64,000 nucleotides of DNA from Xanthobacteraceae bacterium 501b (GTDB taxonomy: Bacteria; Pseudomonadota; Alphaproteobacteria; Rhizobiales; Xanthobacteraceae). The stretch is from NCBI GenBank assembly GCA_000378025.1, contig KB899087.1:3286001-3350000 (forward strand), in the 5' to 3' direction. The notes under the pieces are model-generated. The model saw only the letters and a program-made list of their open reading frames with translations. It ran no database searches and was not told the origin of the DNA. The translations under genes were made by a program, and so were the position numbers. Positions 1 to 8,143 of this stretch are shown here, in pieces. Every line of letters begins with the position of its first letter. Position 1 is the first letter of the stretch.

Positions 1-202
1 AATCGCCCACCGCCTGCTGCTCGAACAACAGGTTCTCGAACCAGCGCAGCGACACCCCGTTCATCGGGAAGGTGAGCCCGCCATTCGGCCCCTGGAAGGA
101 CAGGATGAAGATGGTGGAGAGCGGCCCGTACAGGAACAGCACGAACAGGATGAAGAAGGCGGTGAGCACGTAGAAGCCGGGGCCGCGCTTTTCGGAAGTC
201 AT
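1..202 (-). CDS. ABC transporter permease, spermidine/putrescine type (partial)
   Basis: This is the N-terminal part of an inner-membrane permease; the rest lies beyond the left edge of the window. The visible 67 residues begin MTSEKRGPGF, followed by one long hydrophobic helix (about residues 10-35, rich in L, F and I) and then a periplasmic stretch containing SLRWFENL, which resembles the PotC/PotI group of polyamine permeases. It is the last visible gene of a minus-strand set ordered ATPase, binding protein, permease, permease, which is a common order for this importer class. The 159-bp gap to the preceding permease holds an intergenic repeat. The substrate cannot be read from this fragment. 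Confidence 0.85.
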   Translation of the reverse strand, partial: MTSEKRGPGFYVLTAFFILFVLFLYGPLSTIFILSFQGPNGGLTFPMNGVSLRWFENLLFEQQAVGD

Positions 203-224
203 CGGCTGATCCTCCGCAAGGGCC

Positions 225-335
225 TGCGTGCTGCGAGGCGCGCTGTCGCTCGCACCTCAGCATGACGGGCCGTTGCCCTCCCCGGCTCAACGTCATCCTG
301 AGGTGCCCGGACATCGCCCGGGCCTCGAAGGATGT
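225..335. repeat. Intergenic palindromic repeat, family B
   Basis: Two hairpin-forming units lie between the two permease genes. The first contains GCGTGCTGCGAGGC and CACCTCAGCATGACGG; the second contains GTCATCCTGAGGTGCCCGG and GGGCCTCGAAGGATG. The same two units recur in reverse order at 10337-10448. Such elements are widespread between genes in rhizobial genomes. Inside an operon they may act as mRNA 3'-end stabilisers or weak terminators. Confidence 0.75.
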
Positions 336-361
336 GGGTCGCGCGCGCCATTCCCGCCATC

Positions 362-1213
362 TCACAGCTCCTTGCGGATGTTGACGATGCGCAGGATGGC
401 GGCGACCAGCAGCAGCACGAGCACCAAGAGGATCACCGCATTCGCCGCCGCCGCCGGGTATTGCAGCAGCGCGATCTGGTTCGCCATCATCAGCCCGACC
501 GAGGCCGATTGCCCCCCCGACATGAAGCGCACGGTGATGAAGTCGCCCATCACAAGCGTCACCACGAAGATCGAGCCGATGGCGATGCCGGGCTTGGCCA
601 GCGGGATGATGACATTGGTGAGGATCTGGAAGGCGCTGGCGCCGGCGTCCCGCGCCGCCTCGATCAGCGCCCGGTCGATCCGCATCAAGGTGTTGAAGAT
701 CGGCGTCACCATGAACAGCGTGTAGAGATGCACCATGGCCAGCACGACGGCGAAATCCGAGAACAGCAGGAATTCCAGCGGCTGGTCGATCAGGCCCATC
801 GTCATCAGGCTCTGGTTCAGCAACCCGTTGCGGCCCAAGAACGGGATCCACGAGATCATGCGGATGATGTTCGAGGTGAGGAACGGAATGGTGCAGACCA
901 GGAACAGCACCATCTGCATCGTCGCCGAGCGGATATGGAAGGCGAGGTAGTAGGCGACCCAGAAGCCGACCAGCAGCGTCACCGCCCAGACGATGACGGT
1001 GTATTTCAGCGTGTTGAGATAGGTGCGCCAGGTCACCGGCGAGGTGATCGTCTCCTCGTAATTGGTGAAGACGAAATCCGGGAAGATCTGGATCGAGTCA
1101 TAGTCCCAGAAGCTCACCATCACGATGGTGGCGATCGGCAGCACGAGAAACGCCGCCAGGATCAGCGTCAGTGGCGCCGCCTGCAGATAGGGTGCGATCC
1201 GGGACAGGGTCAT
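362..1213 (-). CDS. ABC transporter permease, spermidine/putrescine type (PotB-like)
   Basis: This 283-residue inner-membrane protein has about six predicted membrane helices. It carries the binding-protein-dependent permease signature (EAARDAGASAFQILTNVIIPLAKPG region, the EAA loop that contacts the ATPase). The length fits the PotB/PotH family. The start was set at the ATG of MTLSRIAPYL; the longer open frame upstream runs through a palindromic repeat and is not coding. It follows the binding-protein gene by 140 bp and would pair with the next permease as the heterodimeric channel. Family membership is clear, but the exact substrate (polyamine or another cationic or organic solute) is not. 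Confidence 0.92.
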   Translation of the reverse strand: MTLSRIAPYLQAAPLTLILAAFLVLPIATIVMVSFWDYDSIQIFPDFVFTNYEETITSPVTWRTYLNTLKYTVIVWAVTLLVGFWVAYYLAFHIRSATMQMVLFLVCTIPFLTSNIIRMISWIPFLGRNGLLNQSLMTMGLIDQPLEFLLFSDFAVVLAMVHLYTLFMVTPIFNTLMRIDRALIEAARDAGASAFQILTNVIIPLAKPGIAIGSIFVVTLVMGDFITVRFMSGGQSASVGLMMANQIALLQYPAAAANAVILLVLVLLLVAAILRIVNIRKEL

Positions 1214-1250
1214 GCGGGGCTTCCGATGAGCGGCTTCAATCCTGCTGAAC

Positions 1251-1340
1251 GTCATCCCCGGGCTTGGCCCGGGGATCCACGTCTTCTTCGCCGCCCACCC
1301 TAACAAAGGCGTGGATGGCCGGGCCAAGCCCGGCCATGAC
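1251..1340. repeat. Intergenic palindromic repeat, family A (double hairpin)
   Basis: Two strong inverted repeats stand back to back: one built on CCCCGGGCTTGGCCCGGGG and one on GGCCGGGCCAAGCCCGGCC, linked by the matching GATCCACG / GCGTGGAT segments. A second copy is at 6543-6636 between urc4 and urc1. Here it separates the binding-protein gene from the permease genes. A hairpin in this place often lets the binding protein be made in excess over the permeases; that role is inferred. Confidence 0.85.
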
Positions 1341-1353
1341 GGCGTCGCCCGCC

Positions 1354-2661
1354 TCACGCGGCGATGAACTCGTTCCAGCGGCGGACCATGTAGCGGTCCT
1401 CGTCCATGACCGAGTTCCAGCAGGCCACCGCGCCCATGCGCTCCTTGAACGAGCCGCCATCGCGCACCGCACCGGCGGTGTACATCACCTTGCCCTCGGG
1501 CGAGAGAATGTCGGTCTTGGCCGGCTGGCCGAGCATCCAGAACGCCCATTCGTCCGGCGTCATGTTCTTCTCGGCGGTGGAGAGCACGGCGGAATAATAG
1601 CCCTGCCGGTTGAGATAGGCGCCGACCCAGCCGGAGAGGTACCAGTTGATATATTCATAGGCCGCATCGAGCTGCGCGCCCTTGAGGTGCTTGGCGATGC
1701 CGAGGCCGCCGCCCCAGGCGCGGTAGCCTTCTTCCAGCGGCTGGTAGACACAGGGAATGCCCTTGGAGCGCACCGCCGCCACCGCCGGCGACCACATGGA
1801 CTGGATCACCACCTCGCCCGAGGCCATTAGGTTCACGCTCTCGTCGAAGGTCTTCCAGAAGGCGCGGAACTGGCCGGCCTGCTTGGTCTTGATCAGGAAA
1901 TCGATGGTGATGTCGATCTCCGCCTTGGTCATGTTGCCCTTGTCGGCATATTTCACGATGCCGGCGCTCTCGCAGATCATCGCCGCGTCCATGATGCCGA
2001 TGGACGGGATGTTGAGGATCGAGGTCTTGCCCTTGAAGGCGGGGTCGAGAATGTCCTTCCAGTTCTTGATCGGCCGGCCGACGAGGTCGGGGCGGATGCC
2101 CAGCGTGTCGGCGTTGTAGATGGTGGGGATCAGCGTCATCCACTGGGTCGGCGCGGGGGCGAACTTCTTGGAATCCGGGCCGTCGACGAAGCTGACCGTG
2201 TTCGGCGCGGTGCCCTGCGCGATCTTGGACTCCGGGGTCAGCTTGCCGGTGGTGAAGATCGGCACGATCTGGTCGTAATACTTGATCTTGGCGACATCCA
2301 TCGGCTGCAGCGTGCCGGCGGCGAACACCTTCTTGCAGATCCAGTATTCGATGTCGGCGATGTCGAAGGAGTTGGCCTGCGTCACCACGCGCTGCGACAC
2401 GGCGTCGGAATCCAGCGCGGTCATCTGCAGGGTGATGCCGAGGTCCGCCTTGCACTTCTCGGCGATGGCGTTGAGGTTCGACACGCCGGTGCCGAACTGG
2501 CGCAGCGTGATCGGGTTCTGCGCCCACACGGTCGGGAAGCCGGTGACGGCCTGGCCGCCAACGGCAAGGCCGCCCAGCGCCGCCGCGCCTTTCAGCAGGC
2601 CGCGGCGGCTGACGCCCTTGGCGCCAGACGCTCCGGTACGATCCGTGGTCTTCTTGCTCAT
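1354..2661 (-). CDS. Periplasmic polyamine-type substrate-binding protein (PotD/PotF-like), Tat-exported
   Basis: This 435-residue extracytoplasmic binding protein belongs to an ABC importer. The N-terminus is a twin-arginine signal: SRRGLLK with the two arginines at residues 19-20, then the hydrophobic stretch AAALGGLAVGG and a likely cut near VWAQ (about residue 48). The mature part has the PotD-like fold pattern, for example DIADIEYWICKK early and LAVINY-like NWYLSGWVGAYLN near the end. Tat export, rather than Sec, is common for this subgroup in rhizobia. The gene lies 51 bp after the ATPase gene. PotD-like proteins bind polyamines, but related ones bind other solutes, so the substrate is open. 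Confidence 0.92.
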   Translation of the reverse strand: MSKKTTDRTGASGAKGVSRRGLLKGAAALGGLAVGGQAVTGFPTVWAQNPITLRQFGTGVSNLNAIAEKCKADLGITLQMTALDSDAVSQRVVTQANSFDIADIEYWICKKVFAAGTLQPMDVAKIKYYDQIVPIFTTGKLTPESKIAQGTAPNTVSFVDGPDSKKFAPAPTQWMTLIPTIYNADTLGIRPDLVGRPIKNWKDILDPAFKGKTSILNIPSIGIMDAAMICESAGIVKYADKGNMTKAEIDITIDFLIKTKQAGQFRAFWKTFDESVNLMASGEVVIQSMWSPAVAAVRSKGIPCVYQPLEEGYRAWGGGLGIAKHLKGAQLDAAYEYINWYLSGWVGAYLNRQGYYSAVLSTAEKNMTPDEWAFWMLGQPAKTDILSPEGKVMYTAGAVRDGGSFKERMGAVACWNSVMDEDRYMVRRWNEFIAA

Positions 2662-2712
2662 TGCAGTCTCCCGAGCGTTGTGCGGCGGGGTGAGCCGCCC
2701 ATGTGTCTGGTG

Positions 2713-3819
2713 TCAGGCGGAAGGCGAAGGCTGAAGGATGTGAACGTCCTGCGGTGTCCAGCCAAGCGGCACGGCATCGCCGATGCTGAGCGGGGCGGCG
2801 AAGAAGGCGGTTTCCGGCACCTGCACGGCGAACTCCGCCACGCCGGGGGCGGCAAGCGCCACCTGCACCTTCTGGCCATGATATTCGATGTTCTGCACGA
2901 GGCCGGTGAGGCCGCAGCCCGGCATCGCCCCGGCGCCGAGCGTCACCCGGTCGGTGCGCACGGCGATCTCCAGCGGCGCGCCCGGCTCCAGGCCCGGCGC
3001 CAGTTCCGGCCCCGCCGGCGCGCGGAAGGAGGCCCCGCCCGGCACCTCGAAGGTCACGTCCTCGGCGCCGATCGCGGTCACGCGCCCGGCGATCACGTTA
3101 TGGTCGCCCATGAAGCGGGCGACAAAGGCGGTAGCGGGGCGGTTGAACACTTCGCGCGGCGTGCCCGCCTGCTCGATCCGCCCGCCATTCATCACCACCA
3201 CGAGGTCGGAGAGCGCCATCGCCTCCTCCTGGCTGTGGGTGACATGGATGAAGGAAATGCCGAGCTGCAGCTGCAGCTTCTTCAGCTCCTGCCGCACCTT
3301 GATCTTGAGGAAGGGATCGAGGGCGGAGAGCGGTTCGTCGAGCAGCAGCACCTGCGGATCGGTGATCAGCGCCCGCGCCAGCGCCACGCGCTGCTGCTGG
3401 CCGCCGGAAAGCTGGGCCGGGCGGCGCTCGGCCAGATGGTCCATCTGCACCAGCTTGAGCATCTCCATGGCTTTCGCGCGGCGCGAGGCCTTGTCGACCC
3501 CCTTCATCTTCAGCGAGAAGGCGACATTGTCGACCGTGTCGAGATGGGGGAACAGCGCGTAGCTCTGGAACATCATCGCCGTGCCGCGCTTGGCCGGCGG
3601 CAAATCCGTCACCACGGTCGGGCCGAGGCGGATATCGCCTTCGGTGATGCTCTCATGGCCGGCCATCATCCGCAGCGTGGTGGTCTTGCCGCAGCCGGAA
3701 GGGCCGAGCAGGCAGCAATAGGTGCCGGCCGGAATTTTCAGCGAGACGCGGTCGACCGCCAGCGCCGCGCCGTAGCGCTTGGTGACGTCGATGAGTTCAA
3801 TGTCGGCGCCCTTGCTCAT
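2713..3819 (-). CDS. ABC transporter ATP-binding protein (PotA-like)
   Basis: This 368-residue cytoplasmic ATPase powers the polyamine-type importer. Walker A is GPSGCGKTT (residues 39-47), the Q-loop is in MMFQSYALFPH, the signature is LSGGQQQR, Walker B is VLLLDEPLSALD, and the switch histidine is in HVTHSQEEA. A TOBE-type C-terminal domain (about residues 270-368) is typical of PotA and MalK proteins. The start was placed at the ATG of MSKGADIELID; the reading frame stays open upstream but lacks family-like sequence. It is the first gene of the operon, so the promoter should lie in the 342-bp divergent region upstream. Confidence 0.93.
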   Translation of the reverse strand: MSKGADIELIDVTKRYGAALAVDRVSLKIPAGTYCCLLGPSGCGKTTTLRMMAGHESITEGDIRLGPTVVTDLPPAKRGTAMMFQSYALFPHLDTVDNVAFSLKMKGVDKASRRAKAMEMLKLVQMDHLAERRPAQLSGGQQQRVALARALITDPQVLLLDEPLSALDPFLKIKVRQELKKLQLQLGISFIHVTHSQEEAMALSDLVVVMNGGRIEQAGTPREVFNRPATAFVARFMGDHNVIAGRVTAIGAEDVTFEVPGGASFRAPAGPELAPGLEPGAPLEIAVRTDRVTLGAGAMPGCGLTGLVQNIEYHGQKVQVALAAPGVAEFAVQVPETAFFAAPLSIGDAVPLGWTPQDVHILQPSPSA

Positions 3820-4161
3820 GGGATCGGCATGGCTCCCCTGCTGCTGCGAACAGGCGGTGCTTCTCGCAAGCGATATGCCAGTCGGGGCAACCCTGCCGCG
3901 AATCACGGCCTGTCTCGCTCGCCGGAAGCCGGCGCTGTCTGCGTGCGGAACAGAGTACCCCACGCGCCGCGCGATTGCCTAGCGAAGAGGCAGAACGCCG
4001 GCGGTGTGGCCAAATCCTTGCCCAGATCGGACCGCGCACCACCAGCCGGCCTGCGACGCATGACGGATTGAGCGTGACGCGGCGATGCCGCACTCTAGAT
4101 AGATCCATAGCCCGCAGAGGCACGCCCGCGCATGGCGCGCGGGGATCAGGGAGATCGCCGG
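3820..4161. other. Divergent intergenic region, no gene seen
   Basis: These 342 bp separate the minus-strand importer operon from the plus-strand TTT-type binding-protein gene, so promoters for both should lie here. I see no convincing open frame, riboswitch, EcfG-type promoter or strong dyad operator in it. Confidence 0.5.
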
Positions 4162-5124
4162 ATGATACGCACACTCATCGCCGCCGCCATGGCCACGCTC
4201 TTCGCAGCCGGCACCGCCGGCGCGCAGGATTTTCCCAACCGGCCGGTAACGCTGGTCATTCCCTTCGCCGCCGGCGGCTCCACCGATCTGGTCGGCCGGC
4301 TGATCGCCGAGCGCATGAGCGCGGAGCTCGGCCAGCCCGTGGTGGTGGAAAACAAGGGCGGCGCCGGCGGCAATCTCGGCGCGGCGCAGGTCGCCAAGGC
4401 GACGCCCGATGGCTACACCATCCTCATGGGCACGGTCGCGACCCACGCGCTGAACCCGACGCTCTACAAGAAGATGCCCTATGACCCCGTCACCAGCTTC
4501 GCCCCGGTGTCGCTGCTGGTGGTGGTGCCGAACGTGCTGGTGGTGAACCCGGACTTCCCGGCCAAGACCACCGAGGAACTGATCGCGCTGCTCAAGAAGG
4601 ACCCGGACAAGTATTCCTACGCCTCGTCAGGCAATGGCACGCCGCTGCATCTCTCGGGCGAATTGTTCAAGAGCATGGCGGGCGTCGACATGCAGCACAT
4701 TCCCTATCAGGGCGCGGGCCCGGCGCTGATCGACGTGCTGTCGGGGCAGGTGCCGATCATGTTCGACAACCTCCCCTCCTCCACCGGCCACATCAAGTCC
4801 GGCAAGCTCAGGGCACTTGGCGTGACCACCGCCAAGCGCGCGCCCTCCTTCCCGGACCTGCCGGCCATCGCCGAGGCGGTGCCGGGCTATGAAACCTATA
4901 CCTGGAACGCCGTCTTCGCCCCCGCCGGCACGCCGCCCGAGGTGATCGCCAAGCTGAACGCCGCCGCCAACAAGGCGCTGGCCGACCCGAAGGTCCAGGC
5001 GCGCCTCGCCGATTTCAGCGCCGTCTCGGTGGGCTCGACCCCGGAGGAGCTGGGCGAGCATGTGAAGAAGGAAATCGCCAAATGGGCGCCGATCGTGAAG
5101 GCATCAGGCGCGCAGCTGGACTGA
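4162..5124 (+). CDS. Tripartite tricarboxylate transporter (Bug/TctC family) substrate-binding protein
   Basis: This 320-residue periplasmic binding protein has a Sec signal (MIRTLIAAAMATLFAAGTAGA, cut near residue 22). The mature part opens with FPNRPVTLVIPFAAGGSTD, the Bug family hallmark that forms the ligand-binding loop. The SYASSGNGTPLHLSGELFK and HIPYQGAGPALIDVLSGQV segments are also typical. No tctA or tctB membrane genes are nearby, as is usual for 'orphan' Bug proteins, which may borrow distant membrane partners or act as sensors. It converges with urc4 across a repeat. The ligand is unknown; proximity to pyrimidine and guanidine genes suggests, but does not show, a nitrogen compound. 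Confidence 0.93.
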   Translation: MIRTLIAAAMATLFAAGTAGAQDFPNRPVTLVIPFAAGGSTDLVGRLIAERMSAELGQPVVVENKGGAGGNLGAAQVAKATPDGYTILMGTVATHALNPTLYKKMPYDPVTSFAPVSLLVVVPNVLVVNPDFPAKTTEELIALLKKDPDKYSYASSGNGTPLHLSGELFKSMAGVDMQHIPYQGAGPALIDVLSGQVPIMFDNLPSSTGHIKSGKLRALGVTTAKRAPSFPDLPAIAEAVPGYETYTWNAVFAPAGTPPEVIAKLNAAANKALADPKVQARLADFSAVSVGSTPEELGEHVKKEIAKWAPIVKASGAQLD

Positions 5125-5147
5125 GGCAGAGGCCGCTCATCCGTCGC

Positions 5148-5256
5148 CCTCCCTCTCCCCATGGGGGAGAGGTGGCCCGCGAAGCGGGTCGGTGAGGGGT
5201 CATGGCACCTTTGCACGCCCCTCACCCCAACCCTCTCCCCGACGGGGAGAGGGAGA
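5148..5256. repeat. Intergenic repeat, family C (two hairpins)
   Basis: Between the convergent binding-protein and urc4 genes lie two hairpins, CCTCTCCCCATGGGGGAGAGG and CCTCTCCCCGACGGGGAGAGG (the second stem is exact). They are joined by the link GCCCGCGAAGCGGGT, which is itself a small stem, and CCTCACCCCAACC. This is a common rhizobial intergenic element and could terminate transcription from both sides. Confidence 0.75.
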
Positions 5257-5263
5257 AGCCCTT

Positions 5264-6502
5264 TCAGAACACCGTGCCGTCGGCGTCGATGGCGAGCGGC
5301 GGCGGGCCGGCGGGCGGGCGCCGCTCGGCGGCGATGCGGCGCCCCGCCGTCCAGGTGCCGCCCTGCAGCAGCTTGGCGAGCGGGAATTGCGAGGCATCGA
5401 GACCGAGCCGCTCGCGCACCCGGTCGGCGAGGAGGTCCATCAGCGCCACGGTGAGCGCCCGCCATTCCACCACCATCTCCGACTCGACCCGGTGCTTCAC
5501 CGCCGGATCGAGCGGGGCGCGCGGCACGATCGCGCCGAGGTCGATCAGCAGTCCGCCATTGCGGTATTCCGGCAGGGCGGTCAGCGCATCGAGTTCGGTG
5601 ATGGCAAGGCCGGACGCCTCGAACGGCTCCAGCAGCGAATAGGTGAGCCATTGCGACAGCTTGTGAAAAGGCACGAGCTGGTCGGAGAGATCGTCCATCC
5701 GCACTGCCGGGTGGCGCCCGACATCGCCCAGCGCCACGCCCGCCACTTCCAGCCCCGAGGGCCAGATGACGGAGAGCCCGTCGAGCAGCGCCTTGAGAAT
5801 GGCCTCGGCCGGCAGGCGGCCGATCCGCGCCTGCGGCGCCAGCGTGTCGTAGAGCCCGCCCGGCCGCCCGGCCGGCCCGAAAACATCCGGCCGCGCCGCC
5901 ACCGCCTGGCCGAGCCGGTTCAAGAGCGCCGCTCGCCCGGCGAGCCCGACCAGCGGATTTTCCTCCGACACCTGGAAGAACCGGCCGAGCGTGCCGGCAT
6001 CGAGCGCGACCAGCGCTGATGCGTCGGCGCGCAGGGGCAGACCGGGATCGGCGGAGAAGCCGCCGGCCGCGAACATGTTCACGCTCGCCACCGCCAGCCC
6101 TTCCGAGCGGCCGATGGTGAGGCCGGTGCCCTCCTCCTGGTAGCGCCAGGCGTCGCCCGCGCCGGCGTCGAGCAGCACGCTGACCACGGCGAGGTCGATC
6201 ATGGTGCGGGCCCGCTCGGCGGCGTCGACGCCCTCCAACTGGGCGGCCAGCCGCTCCCAGCGCGCCACCCCGCCGGCGTCGAAGTGCCGCCAGCGGCTGT
6301 GATAGGGAATGTCGAGGCCGGGATAGTCCTGCCGCGTCACCTCGGCCACATAATCCGCCACGCCGTCGAGCGCGGCGAGATCGAGCGTGAAATGCGGCGA
6401 GCGGCCTTCCCGCACATAATCGAGCACCTGATGGCTGCGCGCCCGCACGGCGGCGGGCGAGCGCAGGGCGGCGAGTTCGGGGGGGATCATCGAAGGCAAC
6501 AT
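5264..6502 (-). CDS. urc4: URC4/DUF1688 family protein of the uracil catabolism (URC) pathway
   Basis: This is a DUF1688 protein of about 412 residues. Recognisable stretches include SPAAVRARSHQVLDYV near the start, FTLDLAALDGVADYV, IPYHSRWRHF and the closing DASQFPLAKLLQGGTWTAGR. In the yeast Lachancea kluyveri, URC4 is needed to grow on uracil as nitrogen source through a route unlike the reductive and Rut pathways; its chemistry is not settled. The neighbour 155 bp upstream on the same strand is the urc1 homologue, which supports the assignment. The start is uncertain: ATG codons occur at 6502 and 6490, and a GTG at 6520. A palindromic repeat sits between urc4 and urc1. Confidence 0.88.
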   Translation of the reverse strand: MLPSMIPPELAALRSPAAVRARSHQVLDYVREGRSPHFTLDLAALDGVADYVAEVTRQDYPGLDIPYHSRWRHFDAGGVARWERLAAQLEGVDAAERARTMIDLAVVSVLLDAGAGDAWRYQEEGTGLTIGRSEGLAVASVNMFAAGGFSADPGLPLRADASALVALDAGTLGRFFQVSEENPLVGLAGRAALLNRLGQAVAARPDVFGPAGRPGGLYDTLAPQARIGRLPAEAILKALLDGLSVIWPSGLEVAGVALGDVGRHPAVRMDDLSDQLVPFHKLSQWLTYSLLEPFEASGLAITELDALTALPEYRNGGLLIDLGAIVPRAPLDPAVKHRVESEMVVEWRALTVALMDLLADRVRERLGLDASQFPLAKLLQGGTWTAGRRIAAERRPPAGPPPLAIDADGTVF

Positions 6503-6542
6503 CCTCGTCGAAAACAGCACTCTCCCTACGGAGAGAAATCAA

Positions 6543-6636
6543 CCGTCATCCCCGGGCTCGGCCCGGGGATCCATGACTTTGCTCCGCCGCGTCCAAACCC
6601 AAGGCGTGGATGGCCGGGCCAAGCCCGGCCATGACG
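6543..6636. repeat. Intergenic palindromic repeat, family A (second copy)
   Basis: This is a second copy of the double hairpin at 1251-1340, with the cores CCCCGGGCTCGGCCCGGGG and GGCCGGGCCAAGCCCGGCC and the flanking GTCATC/CATGACG ends. It lies inside the urc1-urc4 gene pair and may modulate expression of urc4 relative to urc1. Confidence 0.85.
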
Positions 6637-6657
6637 CTGTCATGGGGGTAGCGACGC

Positions 6658-7926
6658 CTACTCCTCCAGCGCCCGCCCTTGCGTGGCGTCGAACTGGCTC
6701 TGGAAGCCGCCGCTGAAATAGCCGGCGGAAACTTTCGCCTCCATCTCGACGCGGGCGTCGGGCGGGATCAGGTCTTCGGGGATCGCCACCCGCTCGCCCA
6801 CTTCAATGCCGGCGCGCTCCAGCGCGTTGAACTTCATGTCGCTCATCGAGGCGAAGCGGTCGATCCTGGTGATGCCCAGCCAGTGGAACACGTCCGGCAT
6901 CAACTCCTGGAAGCGCATGTCCTGCACGCCGGCGACGCATTCGGTGCGCTTGAAATAGGTCTCGGGCAAATCGCCGCCCTCCTGCCGCTTGCGGGCGTTG
7001 TAGACGAGGAACTTCGTCACCTCGCCCAGCGCGCGGCCTTCCTTGCGGTTATAGACCACGAGGCCAACGCCGCCCTGCTGCGCCATCTCCACGCAGATCT
7101 CGATGCCATGGGCGAGATAGGGCCGGCAGGTGCAGATGTCGGAGGAGAACACGTCCGAGCCGTTGCATTCGTCATGCACCCGGCAGGCGAGCGGGGTGAC
7201 GCCGTCGCCGATCTTGGAAGGGTCGCCGAACAGATACAGCGTCATGCCACCGATCGGCGGCAGGAACACTTTGAGGTCGCCGCGCGTCACCAGCTCGGGG
7301 AACATGCCGCCCGTGTGCTCGAACAGCGCCCGGCGCAGCGCGCCCTCGCTGACGCCGAAGCGCGCGGCGATGCCCGGCAGGTACCAGACCGGCTCGATCG
7401 CCGCCTTGGTCACGCGCACATCGCCCTTTGGCCCGATGATGTCGCCGTCGATCTTCAGCCGACCGGCGCGCAGCGCATCGCGGATTTCCGGCATGTCGAT
7501 ATGGGCGCGGGTGATGGCGATGCTCGGGCGCACATCGAGCCCGCCCGCCACCTGGGCGCCGAAGGCCTCGCCGATCATGTGGCCGAACGGGTCGAGCGAG
7601 ACGATCTTGCCCGGATCGCCCCATTGCGGATGCGGGCCGATAATGTCGGAGGGCGCGGTGTTGGTGAGGTCGGCCTTGAAATCAGCCGGCAAAGCACCGG
7701 CCGCGATGGCCAGCGCGCGATAGACCGCATAGCCGCCGGCATGGGTGCCGATGGCGTTGCGCCGCTTCATCTCGGTGAGGGTGGCGACGACAGGACCGCG
7801 CAAGGCGGGGTCGGGCGCCCCCCAGTTCAGCACCGGGCCGTCGGCGGCGACGCCGGTGGGCGCGCCATGGGAGGTGAGGACGATATGATTGCGGGAACGA
7901 CCGCCTGCACTGGCATTGACGGACAT
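6658..7926 (-). CDS. urc1: GTP cyclohydrolase II-like protein URC1 (pyrimidine catabolism)
   Basis: This 422-residue protein is related to GTP cyclohydrolase II (RibA) but about twice as long, as in the URC1 family. The zinc ligands are preserved with RibA spacing: Cys254, Cys265 and Cys267 in HDECNGSDVFSSDICTC. The RibA loop EGR-N-IGL is altered to EGRALGE, and the usual CDCG becomes CTCR, so a riboflavin role is unlikely. In L. kluyveri URC1 is required for uracil degradation. Its partners urc4 (downstream) and upp (divergent, 217 bp away) are both here. The start is the ATG of MSVNASAGG; the longer frame upstream covers the control region. The enzymatic step in bacteria is not known to me. 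Confidence 0.9.
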   Translation of the reverse strand: MSVNASAGGRSRNHIVLTSHGAPTGVAADGPVLNWGAPDPALRGPVVATLTEMKRRNAIGTHAGGYAVYRALAIAAGALPADFKADLTNTAPSDIIGPHPQWGDPGKIVSLDPFGHMIGEAFGAQVAGGLDVRPSIAITRAHIDMPEIRDALRAGRLKIDGDIIGPKGDVRVTKAAIEPVWYLPGIAARFGVSEGALRRALFEHTGGMFPELVTRGDLKVFLPPIGGMTLYLFGDPSKIGDGVTPLACRVHDECNGSDVFSSDICTCRPYLAHGIEICVEMAQQGGVGLVVYNRKEGRALGEVTKFLVYNARKRQEGGDLPETYFKRTECVAGVQDMRFQELMPDVFHWLGITRIDRFASMSDMKFNALERAGIEVGERVAIPEDLIPPDARVEMEAKVSAGYFSGGFQSQFDATQGRALEE

Positions 7927-8030
7927 GATTGGCTCGCTTCGCGTCCGGCGGACATCGCCGGCGTCCTGGAAGCAACGTATGTGAGCGTGAAAAAGCGCCT
8001 TCCGCAAGGGGGCATCGCGCCAGCCGGGCT

Positions 8031-8055
8031 AAAAAACGGACGGGATGGTCCGTTT
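8031..8055 (-). promoter_or_regulatory. Perfect dyad between urc1 and upp: operator or leader terminator
   Basis: AAACGGAC (8034-8041) and GTCCGTTT (8048-8055) are exact inverted 8-bp arms around a 6-bp spacer. On the minus strand the stem is followed directly by a run of six T, the layout of an intrinsic terminator. It lies in the leader of the urc1 transcript, 105 bp before the urc1 start, and about 90 bp before upp on the other strand. It could be a repressor operator shared by both transcripts or an attenuator for urc1-urc4. The sequence alone does not decide. Confidence 0.6.
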
Positions 8056-8143
8056 CTTGTATCGGATTTCGCGCTATCCTGACGCCAATGGCAGGCTCCG
8101 GCACGTTGCCGCAGACCGCCCCCACCCCGAGGACGACGCCGAG

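Noticed and set aside
332..1303. A 323-residue plus-strand frame over the permease gene
   Set aside because: The minus-strand frame encodes a clear ABC permease with its EAA loop; the plus frame is rich in H, D, R and Q and has no domain.
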